Shown here: piece by piece, positions 17,585-26,788 of the stretch
Layout of the letters: each line of letters begins with the position of its first letter
Position numbering within the stretch: position 1 is the stretch's first letter
Translations under genes and position numbers: made by a program
The notes under the pieces: model-generated
Told to the model about the DNA's origin: nothing
Seen by the model: only the letters and a program-made list of their open reading frames with translations
Database searches by the model: none
Source: Salipiger aestuarii
GTDB taxonomy: Bacteria; Pseudomonadota; Alphaproteobacteria; Rhodobacterales; Rhodobacteraceae
Assembly: GCF_003259905.1 (NCBI RefSeq)
Contig: NZ_QLMG01000001.1
Span: forward strand, 109,890-173,889
Length of the DNA: 64,000 bases
Reading direction: 5' to 3'

Positions 17585-18430
17585 ATGACCTTCGAGACGG
17601 ATACAGGCACCCTGCTTGCGCAAAGCCAGCAGCGTGCGCGCCGCCTGCGCCGCCAGCAGGGGGGCACCGACTGGACGCTGTTCCTGGCCGGGGCAGGGCT
17701 GATCCTGTGGGGCGTCGTCGCGGGCGCCGGAGCGATGCGCTACAACTGGCAATGGTACCGCATTCCGGGTTATTTCTGGCGCAAGATCGACGGCGAGATC
17801 GTCCTCGGCCCGTTCATCAAAGGGCTGCTGGTCACGCTGGACATCACCTTTTGGGGCGCGCTGCTGGCCTTTGGCATCGGGCTGTGCGTGGCGCTCTTGC
17901 GGCTGTCGCGCAGCTGGGCGGGCCACGCGCTGGCCAGCGCCTATCTCGAAATCATCCGCAACACGCCGCTGCTGGTGCAGATGTACCTGTTCTACTTCGT
18001 CCTGTCGCCGATCCTTGGCATCCCCCGCTTCTGGACCGGAGTTCTGACGCTGGCGGTGTTCGAGGCCAGCTTCATTTCCGAAATCCTGCGCGGCGGTATC
18101 CTGTCCGTGCCCCGCGCCCAGTGGGAGGCCGCATCGGCGTTGGGGCTGCGCGGCTATGCCACCTATCGCAAGGTGGTGCTGCCGCAGGCGGTGCCGCTGA
18201 TGCTGCCGCCGCTGACCTCGGCGGTGGTGAATCTGGTGAAAAGCTCGGCCATCGTGTCGACCATCGCCATTTTCGACCTGACGAATGAGGGCCGCACCAT
18301 CATCGCCGACACCTTCATGACCTTCGAGGTCTGGCTGACCGTCGCCGCGATCTATCTGGTGCTGACGATCAGTCTTTCCGCCATTGCCGCCCTGCTTGAC
18401 CGCCGGGCGCGCAAATTTACCGAACGATAA
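17585..18430 (+). CDS. Polar amino-acid ABC transporter permease (first)
   Basis: A 281-residue inner-membrane permease of the HisM/GlnP family. Several membrane segments flank the EAA loop EAASALGLRGYATYRKVVLP, which docks the ATPase. The motif LEIIRNTPLLVQMYLFYF is characteristic of polar amino-acid importers. The start is taken at 17585 (MTFETDTG), with AGGGG about 13 bases upstream; an ATG at 17549 would add 12 residues. A YNWQWYRIPGYF loop matches a YNWNWAYLPGVLF loop in the second permease, showing that the two are paralogues. Confidence 0.87.
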   Translation: MTFETDTGTLLAQSQQRARRLRRQQGGTDWTLFLAGAGLILWGVVAGAGAMRYNWQWYRIPGYFWRKIDGEIVLGPFIKGLLVTLDITFWGALLAFGIGLCVALLRLSRSWAGHALASAYLEIIRNTPLLVQMYLFYFVLSPILGIPRFWTGVLTLAVFEASFISEILRGGILSVPRAQWEAASALGLRGYATYRKVVLPQAVPLMLPPLTSAVVNLVKSSAIVSTIAIFDLTNEGRTIIADTFMTFEVWLTVAAIYLVLTISLSAIAALLDRRARKFTER

Positions 18431-18458
18431 CACCGAACGACAACAGGGAACCATTCCA

Positions 18459-19274
18459 ATGAACCTCAAGGCAATCGCCCTCGCCGCGACCGGATTCGCG
18501 TCGGCGGCACAGGCGCAGGACACACAACAGGACCTGTCGCAGGACAGCGTCATTGAAAGCATCAAGCGCGAGGGCGTGCTGCGCGTCGGCATGTCCACCT
18601 TCGTGCCCTGGGCGATGCGTGACGTGAACGGCGATCTCATCGGGTTCGAGATCGACGTGGCGACCACGCTGGCGGAGGATATGGGGGTCGAGATCGAATT
18701 CGTGCCCACCGCCTGGGACGGGATCATCCCGGCGCTGCTGTCGGGGCAGTTCGACGTCATCATCGGCGGCATGTCGATCACGCCGCAACGCAACCTGACG
18801 GTCAATTTCACCGCGCCCTACGCGCGCTCGTCGCTGGGTGTCATGGCCAACAGCGCCACGTCCAGCGACATCGCCTGGCCTGACGGCTATAACACGCCCG
18901 ATGTGACCTTTTCCTGCCGCCGGGGCGGGTCGCCCTGCGATTACATCCGCGACACCTTTCCCAAGGCCACCGTGCGCATGTTCGACGACCAGAACCAGGT
19001 GATCCAGGAGGTGCTGAACGGCAATGCCAACGCGATGATGTCGTCCCAGCCGCTGCCCGCCTTCATCATCTACGACAACCCCGAAACTGTGTTCGCCCCC
19101 ACCGACGAGCTGATCGAAGCATCCAACGAAGGGTTTGCCCTGCGCAAGGGCGACCCGGACGCGCTGAATTTCTTCGACAACTGGATCCTGGTGCGCACCG
19201 CCGATGGCTGGCTGGACGCGCGCCACGATTTCTGGTTCGGCGGGCGTCCCTGGGCCGGGCAAGTGCCGGAATAA
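18459..19274 (+). CDS. Periplasmic amino-acid-binding protein (SBP family 3)
   Basis: A 271-residue substrate-binding protein with signal peptide MNLKAIALAATGFASAAQA. The mature N-terminus has the family pattern IKREGVLRVGMSTFVPWAM, GFEIDVATTLAEDMGV and FDVIIGGMSITPQR. Two Cys in SCRRGGSPCDYIRDTFPKA probably form a disulfide. It lies between the two permease genes (28 and 3 bases), an uncommon order. The ligand is presumably a polar amino acid or a related amine; sequence alone does not settle it. Confidence 0.88.
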   Translation: MNLKAIALAATGFASAAQAQDTQQDLSQDSVIESIKREGVLRVGMSTFVPWAMRDVNGDLIGFEIDVATTLAEDMGVEIEFVPTAWDGIIPALLSGQFDVIIGGMSITPQRNLTVNFTAPYARSSLGVMANSATSSDIAWPDGYNTPDVTFSCRRGGSPCDYIRDTFPKATVRMFDDQNQVIQEVLNGNANAMMSSQPLPAFIIYDNPETVFAPTDELIEASNEGFALRKGDPDALNFFDNWILVRTADGWLDARHDFWFGGRPWAGQVPE

Positions 19275-19277
19275 CGC

Positions 19278-20168
19278 GTGTACCCCGACCCCGATCGCAA
19301 GCGCCGCTTCGGCGCGATCGACCTGATCCTGATCCTCGCGGTGCTTGCCGCGGGGGCGTTTGTGTGGCACCGGGTGTCTGACGTGCTGGCCTATAACTGG
19401 AACTGGGCCTACCTGCCCGGCGTGCTGTTTCGCGAAACCGCTGGCGGCTACGAACCCAACCTCTTGCTGACGGGATTTCTGACCACGATCCGCCTGTCGC
19501 TTTGGGCGATGCTGCTGGCGTCGCTGCTGGGGGGCGTACTGGGGATGATGGGCGCGCGCCGCCGCCTGCTGCCCCGGCTGGCAACCACCGCCTATGTCGG
19601 TCTGATCCGCAACATCCCGCCGCTGGTCTTTGTGTTCGTGTTCTTTTTCTTTATCAGTTCGCAGGTCATCCCCGCCTTGGGCATCTCCCGCTGGGCGCGG
19701 GACCTCTCCCCTCTGGCCGGACAGGCGGTGACCTTTCTGGCCGGCCCGCACGCGCGGCTGGAAAACTTCATCGCCGGAGTCCTGAGCCTTGCCATGTTCG
19801 AGGCCGCCTACATCGCCGTCATCACCCGCGCCGGTATCCAGGCGGTGCCCGAGGCGCAGATCGAAGCCGCCCGCAGCCTCGGCCTGACATCCTGGCAGAC
19901 CTTCCGCCTTGTCGTGTTCCCGCAAGCGCTGCGCAAGGTCACGCCGCCACTGGCGAACCAGTTCATCTCACTGGTCAAGGACAGCGCGATCGTGTCGCTG
20001 ATCTCGGTACAGGAACTGACCTTCACCGGCGCCGAAATCGCCGTGTCGTCGCAGCGCCGGTTCGAAACCTATATCGTGGTCGCCGCGCTGTATTTCATCC
20101 TGTGTTTCGGCCTGTCCCGGCTGTTCGCAACGCTGGAACGCCGACAAGCCGCCAACGGCCGCAGCTGA
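19278..20168 (+). CDS. Polar amino-acid ABC transporter permease (second)
   Basis: A 296-residue membrane permease of the same family, paralogous to the gene at 17585. The EAA loop is IEAARSLGLTSWQTFRLVVF, and the motif GLIRNIPPLVFVFVFFFF corresponds to RNTPLL of the partner. It begins at GTG 19278, three bases after the binding-protein stop codon, so translation is probably coupled. No ATP-binding subunit follows; the next gene is a convergent hydrolase. Confidence 0.87.
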   Translation: MYPDPDRKRRFGAIDLILILAVLAAGAFVWHRVSDVLAYNWNWAYLPGVLFRETAGGYEPNLLLTGFLTTIRLSLWAMLLASLLGGVLGMMGARRRLLPRLATTAYVGLIRNIPPLVFVFVFFFFISSQVIPALGISRWARDLSPLAGQAVTFLAGPHARLENFIAGVLSLAMFEAAYIAVITRAGIQAVPEAQIEAARSLGLTSWQTFRLVVFPQALRKVTPPLANQFISLVKDSAIVSLISVQELTFTGAEIAVSSQRRFETYIVVAALYFILCFGLSRLFATLERRQAANGRS

Positions 20169-20265
20169 CAGGCCGGGATCACACGCCGCCCCCACCTTCA
20201 TCTTGCCGGATAAACTCCCGCCGGAGGCATCCCGTCCGGGCAACCCGCGCAAAACGCCGGACAGA

Positions 20266-21141
20266 TTACCGAGGTTCGAAATACCCCAGCGGAATCTTCA
20301 GGTAGCTGCGCCCGTTGTCTTCGGCAGGGGGCATCCGCCCGCCGCGCGTGTTCACCTGCAACGCCGCCAGCATCAGCTTGGGCAGGGGCAGCGTGGCATC
20401 CCGCGCGTCCCGAATGGCACGATAGGCCGCTTCGCCGGGCGCGTCACACAGATGAATGTTATGGGCCTTGTGCTCAGCCACCGTGGCGCAGCACCGGGCC
20501 GCGCGCCCGTCCGGCGCGTAATCATGCCCGACATATAGACGCGTATCGTCCGGCAGCGACAGAATGCGCATCAACGACCCGTACAGCGTCGCCGAGGACC
20601 CGCCGGGAAAATCCGCCCGCGAGGTGCCGCTGTCGGGCATCATGAACGTGTCGTGCACAAATGCCGCATCCCCGGCGACATAGGTGATCGACGCCAGCGT
20701 ATGACCCGGCGAAAACATCACCCGCACCGGGATGTTCCCGACCATGAACGTGTCGCCATCGGCGAACAGCCGATCCCAGGCCGATCCGTCGGTGGGGAAT
20801 TCGTCGCCAAGGTTGTAGATGTCTTTCCACAACGCCTGCACCTCGGTCACCTTCGCGCCGATGGCCTGAGGTGCGCCGAGCCGGGTCTTGAACCAATGCG
20901 CCGCCGAAAAGTGGTCAGCATGGGGGTGCGTGTCCAGAATCCAGGCGACCGTGATCCCGGTGTCGCGGATATAGCCCAGGATCGCTTCGGCGTTTTCGGT
21001 GGTGACCGCCGCGGCCCGCGGGTCGAAATCCAGCACCGGGTCGACGATGGCGCCCTGCATCGTGGCGGGGTCGTGAAAGACATACTGCCAACTGCCTGTG
21101 GTTTCGTCCCAGAAACTCCGAACCGTGGGCGAATGGGTCAT
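20266..21141 (-). CDS. MBL-fold hydrolase, ETHE1/persulfide-dioxygenase-like
   Basis: A 291-residue metallo-beta-lactamase-fold protein. The metal motif is H72-P-H74-A-D76-H77 (DTHPHADHFSA), followed by SPGHTLAS, the VHDTFMMPDSGTSRADFPGG loop and GHDY. DSGTSRADF closely resembles the DxGRxDF segment of ETHE1-type persulfide dioxygenases, so oxidation of glutathione persulfide to sulfite is the best guess; glyoxalase II is less likely. The start ATG at 21139-21141 has GGAG 9 bases upstream. It stands alone, with a TauE-type exporter, possibly for sulfite, about 5.5 kb away. Confidence 0.8.
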   Translation of the reverse strand: MTHSPTVRSFWDETTGSWQYVFHDPATMQGAIVDPVLDFDPRAAAVTTENAEAILGYIRDTGITVAWILDTHPHADHFSAAHWFKTRLGAPQAIGAKVTEVQALWKDIYNLGDEFPTDGSAWDRLFADGDTFMVGNIPVRVMFSPGHTLASITYVAGDAAFVHDTFMMPDSGTSRADFPGGSSATLYGSLMRILSLPDDTRLYVGHDYAPDGRAARCCATVAEHKAHNIHLCDAPGEAAYRAIRDARDATLPLPKLMLAALQVNTRGGRMPPAEDNGRSYLKIPLGYFEPR

Positions 21142-21227
21142 GACATGTGCTCCGTTATGCGCTGCGCTGGTGCGTATCACCTTCTTCTATTGGAATGTGT
21201 TTTCTGGCACGCAATTGTCCAGACCCG

Positions 21228-21268
21228 CGCGACAAAATAATAACGCCGCCCCCGATGACGGGGGCGGC
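21228..21268 (-). terminator. Terminator of the RND efflux operon
   Basis: GCCGCCCCCG (21245-21254) pairs perfectly with CGGGGGCGGC (21259-21268) around ATGA. Read on the minus strand it is followed by TTATTATTTTG. It is positioned 26 bases after the pump gene's stop codon. Confidence 0.85.
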
Positions 21269-21294
21269 GCCTGATGGCCGGCCGAGGCCGAGGT

Positions 21295-24200
21295 TCACTC
21301 GGCGGGCGCGGCCGACTGCGCATGGGCGCGCACCTGCTTGCGGGCAAAGATCCGGTAGACGACCACGAAGAACAGCGGCACAAAGACAACCCCCAGCACG
21401 GTGCCGGTGATGGTGCCCCCCAGCACGGCCGAGCCGACCGCGTTGCGCCCGCCCGCGCCCGCGCCGGAGGACAGCGCCAGCGGCACGACCCCCAGCGTAA
21501 ACGCGAGCGAGGTCATGATGATCGGACGGAACCGCTGCTTGGCGGCTTCCTTGGTGGCGGTATACAGGTCTTCGCCGGCATCGAACCGTTCGCGTGCGAA
21601 TTCCACGATCAGGATGGCGTTCTTGCCGGTCAGGCCGATGACCGTGAGCAGGCCCACCTGAAAGAACACCCCGTTTTCAAAGCCGAACCAATAGGCCGCA
21701 CCCATGGTGCCCAGCACGCCGACCGGCATGGCCAGCATCACCGAGAACGGGATCGTCCAGCTTTCGTAAAGCGCTGCGAGGCACAGGAAGATCGCCGCCA
21801 GCGACAGCGCGTACAGCAGCGGCGCCTGGCCGCCGGAATCGCGTTCCTCCAGCGACAGGCCGGTCCAGGCGATGGCGTAGCCGGGGGGCAGTTCGCCGAG
21901 CAGCCGTTCCATTTCCGCCATCGCCTCGCCCGTGGTGACGCCGGGCACCGGCTGACCCTGGATCTGCATCGAGGGCACGCCGTTGTAGCGCGTCAGGCCC
22001 TGCGGGCCATAGGTCCAGCTTTCCGAGGTGAAGTTGGCAAAAGGCACCAGCTCTCCGCTGGAATTGCGCACCCGCCATTTGGCAAGGTCCGACGGCGTGG
22101 CGCGGCTGTCGGGCGCGCCCTGCACATAGACCCGCTTGATGCGGCCATTGTCGTTGAAATCGTTGACGTACTGGCCCGCCCAGGCAATCGACAGCAGGTT
22201 GCCCACGTTGGTGGGGGTCACACCCACCGCCCCGGCCGCGCGCCAGTCGATGTCCATGTTGAACTGCGCCGCGTCCTCCAGCCCCGAAGGGCGCACCGAC
22301 GCGATCAGCTCGCTTTGCGACGCCATGCCCAGCAGCTGGTTGCGCGCTTCCAGAAGCTGCTCATGCGTCTGCCCGGCCTGGCCCTGAAGGAAGAAATCGA
22401 AACCCGACACGTTGCCCAGTTCGATCACCGACGGCGGCACAATGGGAAACACCATCGCGTCCTTAATGCCCATGAACGCCGGAAAGGCGCGGCCCGCCAC
22501 GGCCTGGACGCTTTGGTCGGGGCGCGGGCGTTCCTCCCAGTCTTTCATCCGCACGAAGGCAAGACCCATGTTCTGGCCCTGACCGGCAAAGGAAAAGCCG
22601 ACCACGCCAAACACCGATTCCACGTTCTCGGATTCGTTTTCCATGAAATGCTGCTGGACCTGTTCGACGACGTCCAGCGTGCGTTCCGCGGTGGCCCCGG
22701 TCGGTCCCTGGATCAGGGTCATCAGGATGCCCTGATCCTCGGCGGGCAGAAAGCCGGTGGGTGTGTTGTCGAACATCCAGACCATGCCGCCCGCGAGCGC
22801 CAGGTAAACGATCAGCACCCGGAAGGGGCGGCGGATGATGTAGCCCACCGTGCCGCCGTAGCCGTTGGTCGTCTTGTCGAACCCCTTGTTGAACAGCCCG
22901 AACAAGCCGCGCCGCGTGTGGTGCGCATCCTTGGATTTCAGCAGGGTCGCGCACAGCGCCGGGGTCAGCGTCAGCGCCACCACCACCGACAGGCCCATGG
23001 CCGACACGATGGTGATCGAGAACTGGCGATAGATCACCCCGGTCGATCCGGGAAAGAACGCCATTGGCACGAACACCGCCGACAGCACCAGCGCGATGCC
23101 GACAAGTGCGCCGGTGATCTGGTCCATGGATTTGCGGGTCGCTTCGCGCGGGTTCAGCCCCTCTTCTTCCATGATGCGTTCGACGTTTTCGACCACCACG
23201 ATGGCGTCATCCACCAGCAGGCCGATCGCCAGCACCATGGCCAGCATGGTCAGCGTGTTGATGGTAAAGCCGGCCAGCGCCAGAATGCCAAAGGTGCCCA
23301 GGATCACGACCGGCACCGCCAGCGTCGGAATCAGCGTCGCGCGCAGGTTCTGAAGGAACAGCAGCATCACGCAGAACACCAGAACGATGGCTTCCAGCAG
23401 CGTCTTTTGCACTTCGTGAATCGAAATTTCGATGAACGGGGTGGTGTCGTAGGGAATGACGTATCTGATCCCGTCGGGGAAGAATTCGGAATACTCCTCG
23501 ATCCGCTGCTTGACCCGTTCCGAGGTATCAAGCGCGTTCGCCCCGGATGCGATCTGCAACGCCATGCCCGATGAGGGCTGGCCGTCGTACCGGGCGATGG
23601 TGGAATAGTTTTCCGCCCCGACCTCGACCTCGGCCACGTCCTGCAGCAGCACGAGGCCGCCATCGGTTTCGCTGCGCAGCACGATGTTGCGGAAATCCTC
23701 GGGGGTGGTCAGCAGCGATTGCGCGGTGATCGTGGCGTTCAGCTGCTGGCCCGCGGGGGCGGGCAGAGTGCCAAAGCTGCCTGCGGAAATCTGTGCGTTC
23801 TGCGCCGACACGGCGCTGACCACGTCCGAGGGCGTCATTTCGAATGCCGAAAGCTTGGACGGGTCAAGCCAGATCCGCATGGCGTATTGCGCGCCGAACA
23901 CCTGGGCGCCGCCGACGCCTTCGATGCGGCTGAATTCATCCACAAGGTTCGAGTTCAGGTAATCCGACAGATCCGCCTGGTCCAGGCTGCCATCTTCGGA
24001 AATCAGGCCGATCACCATAAAGAACGACGACGACGCCTTTTCCACGGTCACCCCCTGGCGCTGCACCGTCTCGGGCAGCAGCGCCGTGGCCTGGCTCAGC
24101 TTGTTCTGCACCTGCACCTGCGCCACGTCCGGGTCGGTGCCGGTTTCGAAGGTCAGCGTGATGCTGGCCGTGCCCGCCGAGGTCGACGAGGACGACATGT

Positions 24201-24429
24201 AGCGCATCCCGTCCAGCCCGGTCATCTGCTGTTCGATGATCTGGGTCACGGTGTTGGCCACGGTCTGGGCCGAGGCGCCGGGATATTGCGCCGAAACGCG
24301 CACCGAAGGCGGCGCGATCTGCGGATATTGCGCGATGGGCAGCGTGAGGATCGACAGAACGCCGATCCCCATGATGAGGATCGAGATCACCCAGGCAAAA
24401 ACCGGACGGTCGATAAAGAAACGGGCCAT
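21295..24429 (-). CDS. RND multidrug efflux pump, inner-membrane subunit (AcrB type)
   Basis: A 1044-residue HAE1-family proton antiporter, the usual length. The N-terminus MARFFIDRPVFAWVISILIM is characteristic. The proton-relay Asp pair is in GLLVDDAIVVVENVERIM in TM4, and the C-terminal TMs carry GLTGKNAILIVEFA. It forms a trimer that takes drugs or other amphiphiles from the periplasm and inner membrane and passes them, through the adaptor and an outer-membrane channel, out of the cell. No channel (TolC) gene is adjacent. AGGAG precedes the ATG. The adaptor gene ends 54 bases upstream on the same strand. Confidence 0.95.
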   Translation of the reverse strand: MARFFIDRPVFAWVISILIMGIGVLSILTLPIAQYPQIAPPSVRVSAQYPGASAQTVANTVTQIIEQQMTGLDGMRYMSSSSTSAGTASITLTFETGTDPDVAQVQVQNKLSQATALLPETVQRQGVTVEKASSSFFMVIGLISEDGSLDQADLSDYLNSNLVDEFSRIEGVGGAQVFGAQYAMRIWLDPSKLSAFEMTPSDVVSAVSAQNAQISAGSFGTLPAPAGQQLNATITAQSLLTTPEDFRNIVLRSETDGGLVLLQDVAEVEVGAENYSTIARYDGQPSSGMALQIASGANALDTSERVKQRIEEYSEFFPDGIRYVIPYDTTPFIEISIHEVQKTLLEAIVLVFCVMLLFLQNLRATLIPTLAVPVVILGTFGILALAGFTINTLTMLAMVLAIGLLVDDAIVVVENVERIMEEEGLNPREATRKSMDQITGALVGIALVLSAVFVPMAFFPGSTGVIYRQFSITIVSAMGLSVVVALTLTPALCATLLKSKDAHHTRRGLFGLFNKGFDKTTNGYGGTVGYIIRRPFRVLIVYLALAGGMVWMFDNTPTGFLPAEDQGILMTLIQGPTGATAERTLDVVEQVQQHFMENESENVESVFGVVGFSFAGQGQNMGLAFVRMKDWEERPRPDQSVQAVAGRAFPAFMGIKDAMVFPIVPPSVIELGNVSGFDFFLQGQAGQTHEQLLEARNQLLGMASQSELIASVRPSGLEDAAQFNMDIDWRAAGAVGVTPTNVGNLLSIAWAGQYVNDFNDNGRIKRVYVQGAPDSRATPSDLAKWRVRNSSGELVPFANFTSESWTYGPQGLTRYNGVPSMQIQGQPVPGVTTGEAMAEMERLLGELPPGYAIAWTGLSLEERDSGGQAPLLYALSLAAIFLCLAALYESWTIPFSVMLAMPVGVLGTMGAAYWFGFENGVFFQVGLLTVIGLTGKNAILIVEFARERFDAGEDLYTATKEAAKQRFRPIIMTSLAFTLGVVPLALSSGAGAGGRNAVGSAVLGGTITGTVLGVVFVPLFFVVVYRIFARKQVRAHAQSAAPAE

Positions 24430-24483
24430 GAAGGTCTCCTGGCTGGACGCGCGCCTTGACGGGCGCCCGAAGTTATCCGGGGG

Positions 24484-25797
24484 TTATTCCGAAGCGGTCT
24501 CGGTGGTGTCGGCGGGGGCGTCTTCGGCCTGCTGGCCTTGCGGCGCTTGTGCTCCCTGCTCCTGCGCGGCTTGTGCTCCCTGCTCCTGCGGGGCTTCTGC
24601 CTGGCGCTCCTGTGGAGCTTCGGCCTCGCGCTCCTGCGGAGCTTCTGCCTGGCGCTCCTGTGGAGCTTCTGCCTGGCGCTCCTGTGGAGCGACCGTCATA
24701 CCGGGCGATACTTTCTGAAGTCCCTCGACGATGACGCGGTCCCCGGGGGCAAGGCCGTCGGTCACCACCCAGTTGACCCCAAGGTCGCGCTGGACCGTCA
24801 GTTCGCGGGTTTCTACGGTATTGTCGGCCGTCACCACCATGGCCATGGGGCGGCCCCGGCGGTCGCGGGTCACGCCCTCTTGCGGGGCAAGCACCGCGTC
24901 CGACACCTTGCCCTGCGGCATTTCGACCTGCACATACATGCCCGGCAGCAGGAACTGTTCGGTGTTTGGAAATTCCAGCCGCAACACCACAACGCCCGTC
25001 TGTTCGTTGACATGCGGTTCGGCGGCGGCAAGGCGGCCGGTGTGCTCATAGGTCGTGCCATCCGCAAGGGTCAGGCTGACCACGGCATCGTCGGGTGCCG
25101 ATTGGCCAGACCGGCGCCAGCGCAGCAGCTCGGCCGCCGATTGCGTCACATCCACATTCACCGGATCAAGCTGGCGAATCGTCGTCAGCGCCTTGGTCTG
25201 ACCGGCGGTCACCAGCGCGCCCTGCGTCGCCTCGGACAGGCCGGCGACGCCGGACAGGGGCGCGCGGATGGTGGCGCGTTCAAGGTCGATCTCAGCGGCC
25301 AGCAGATTGGCCTCGGCCACCTTCACCGCCGCTTTGGCGACATCGTGCGCGGCAAGCGCGTCGTCGAAGGTCTGCTGGCTGGTCACGTTGCGCTCGCGCA
25401 GTTCCTGCTGGCGCGCCGATTCGCGTTCGGCCGAGCGCAGCGTCGCATTGGCCTGCGCCAGCGATGCCTCGGCGGCGGCTTTCTGCGCCTCGTAGCTGGC
25501 GGCGTCGAGGCGATAAAGCGGGTCGCCCTGGCTGACCTCGGCGCCTTCCTGGAACAGGCGTTCGATGATGATGCCACTCACCTGGGGGCGCACCTCGGCC
25601 ACAGCGGATGCCGCCACTCGGCCCGGCAGGGTTGCTGTCAGGGTCACATCCTGCGCCCCCAGCGTGACCACGGTGACAGGTTGGGGGGGGCGTTCAGCGC
25701 CCTCCTGCTGGGCGGATGCGGGCAGGGCAAGGGCCGTCAGCGCAAGGCCTGCCACGGCAAGCAGGCGGCGCAGTTTGCACGGCGTTTCGATGTGCAT
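24484..25797 (-). CDS. RND efflux periplasmic adaptor with octapeptide-repeat tail
   Basis: A 437-residue membrane-fusion protein. The signal peptide is about residues 1-29 (RRLLAVAGLALTALALPASA). The biotinyl-lipoyl-like half-motifs are PQVSGIIIERLFQEGAEV and ATIRAPLSGVAGLSEATQGA, separated by a helical hairpin (about 95-170). Beta-barrel and membrane-proximal domains follow. The last 69 residues are unusual: seven 8-residue units of the form APQERQAE or APQEQGAQ, then an acidic end. The start at 25797 gives the signal peptide. It is the first gene of the pump operon and is divergent from the TetR regulator. Confidence 0.92.
   Translation of the reverse strand: MHIETPCKLRRLLAVAGLALTALALPASAQQEGAERPPQPVTVVTLGAQDVTLTATLPGRVAASAVAEVRPQVSGIIIERLFQEGAEVSQGDPLYRLDAASYEAQKAAAEASLAQANATLRSAERESARQQELRERNVTSQQTFDDALAAHDVAKAAVKVAEANLLAAEIDLERATIRAPLSGVAGLSEATQGALVTAGQTKALTTIRQLDPVNVDVTQSAAELLRWRRSGQSAPDDAVVSLTLADGTTYEHTGRLAAAEPHVNEQTGVVVLRLEFPNTEQFLLPGMYVQVEMPQGKVSDAVLAPQEGVTRDRRGRPMAMVVTADNTVETRELTVQRDLGVNWVVTDGLAPGDRVIVEGLQKVSPGMTVAPQERQAEAPQERQAEAPQEREAEAPQERQAEAPQEQGAQAAQEQGAQAPQGQQAEDAPADTTETASE
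24523..24690 (-). repeat. Seven 24-base tandem repeats in the adaptor gene
   Basis: The repeats encode the octapeptide units near the adaptor C-terminus. The four start-proximal units are almost identical at DNA level; the last three have diverged from Arg/Glu-rich to Gln/Gly-rich. The unit is in frame (24 = 8 x 3), so copy-number changes would lengthen or shorten the tail without breaking the protein. Confidence 0.9.
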
Positions 25798-25937
25798 GTC
25801 GTCACTCCAGGAAGGCTTGGGGCCGCAACAGATGCGGATGGCTCTTGCAGGCCGATATGGAAACCGGCAAGTTTTGTAAAGTGCGGAGCGCAGGAACCGC
25901 CTCGTTTTTCCCTGCGTTGAAGCACAGGAGTTGTGCA
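25798..25937. promoter_or_regulatory. Divergent promoter region of pump operon and TetR gene
   Basis: These 140 bases separate the adaptor start (minus) from the regulator start (plus) and must carry both promoters. TetR-family repressors of RND pumps usually bind such intervals. I see an AT-richer core (GCAAGTTTTGTAAAGTGC, about 25868-25885) but no clear palindrome, so no operator is assigned. Confidence 0.45.
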
Positions 25938-26606
25938 GTGCAACAAGACTCGGCAAAACGGCAGGATGTGCCCCGCCGGCGGGGACGTCCGGTGCAGATC
26001 GATGCGCAGACGCGCGAGGCAATGGTGCTGGACGCCGTGGCCGATTTGCTGGGCCATTCCCGGCTGGAAGATGTCAGCATGGCGGGCATCGCCCGCAAGG
26101 TGGGCATGTCCAAGCGCACGCTTTATGCGATTTTCGGCAGCCGTGAGGAATTGCTGGGTGCCACCTTTGCCCGAATCGGGCGCACGATATTTCGCCCGCT
26201 GGAATCCCGCGACCACGCCCGCCCGCTTTGCGAGCGGTTGCGCAAGCTGCTGACGATTAACCCGATGCCGCAATTCGAACAGGCCCCGCTGGAGCTGCTG
26301 AGGGCTGTGGTCGCCGAGGCGCCGATGTATCCCGGCATCGCCCAGCAGTTCGACGCCGAAGGGCGGGGCGCGCTGATCGGCTACATAACACACGAAATCG
26401 AATCGGCTGCCGACGCCGGAGAGATCGTGTTGCACGGGATGACGCCGTTTGACGCGGCAGAGCTGCTGGCGGACATGGTGATGGGCAACGCGCTGCACCA
26501 CCTGCTGACCCCCAGCGAGACAAAATCCTGCGATCCCTACGAGGAAAAGTGCCGCCGCCGCGATCACGCCGTGGATATATTCCTGCACGGGCTTCAACCG
26601 CGCTGA
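25938..26606 (+). CDS. TetR/AcrR-family repressor, likely of the efflux pump
   Basis: A 222-residue regulator with GTG start at 25938, set by AGGAG 7 bases upstream. The N-terminal HTH (about residues 18-65) reads AVADLLGHSRLEDVSMAGIA and RKVGMSKRTLYAIFGSREEL. The C-terminal ligand domain is all-helical and less conserved. Divergent placement next to an RND pump is the classic AcrR/MexZ-like arrangement, so the pump operon is the expected target. Confidence 0.9.
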   Translation: MQQDSAKRQDVPRRRGRPVQIDAQTREAMVLDAVADLLGHSRLEDVSMAGIARKVGMSKRTLYAIFGSREELLGATFARIGRTIFRPLESRDHARPLCERLRKLLTINPMPQFEQAPLELLRAVVAEAPMYPGIAQQFDAEGRGALIGYITHEIESAADAGEIVLHGMTPFDAAELLADMVMGNALHHLLTPSETKSCDPYEEKCRRRDHAVDIFLHGLQPR

Positions 26607-26788
26607 GGCGGCGTGCCCGGCCTTGGGCCGCCGAGGGGGGGAGGTGTGACGGGGAGCGTGATCGGCGCGGCGCCCGTTCGTTCGGCCCCGAAGCCCGCGC
26701 CGCAGGCTGAGGCTTTTTGGCCAGAGCCGCAGCCCCTTCTGACCGGCGCCGCTTGCCAATTCCGCCGCACGCTCGCAAAGTCGCGGGC

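Noticed and set aside
17423..18811. N-terminal extension of the pheT frame by 463 codons
   Set aside because: pheT normally begins MKFTLSWLKEHLDT, which is at 17422; the extension is antisense to an ABC permease and binding protein.
21274..23574. A 766-codon open frame opposite the RND pump gene
   Set aside because: Antisense artefact: its His/Arg/Gln-rich composition is that expected from the complement of a GC-rich membrane-protein gene.
24538..24720. Leu-rich plus-strand repeat protein (LLRGFCLALLWSF-type) opposite the adaptor tail
   Set aside because: It is the complement of the octapeptide-repeat coding region and has no independent start signals.
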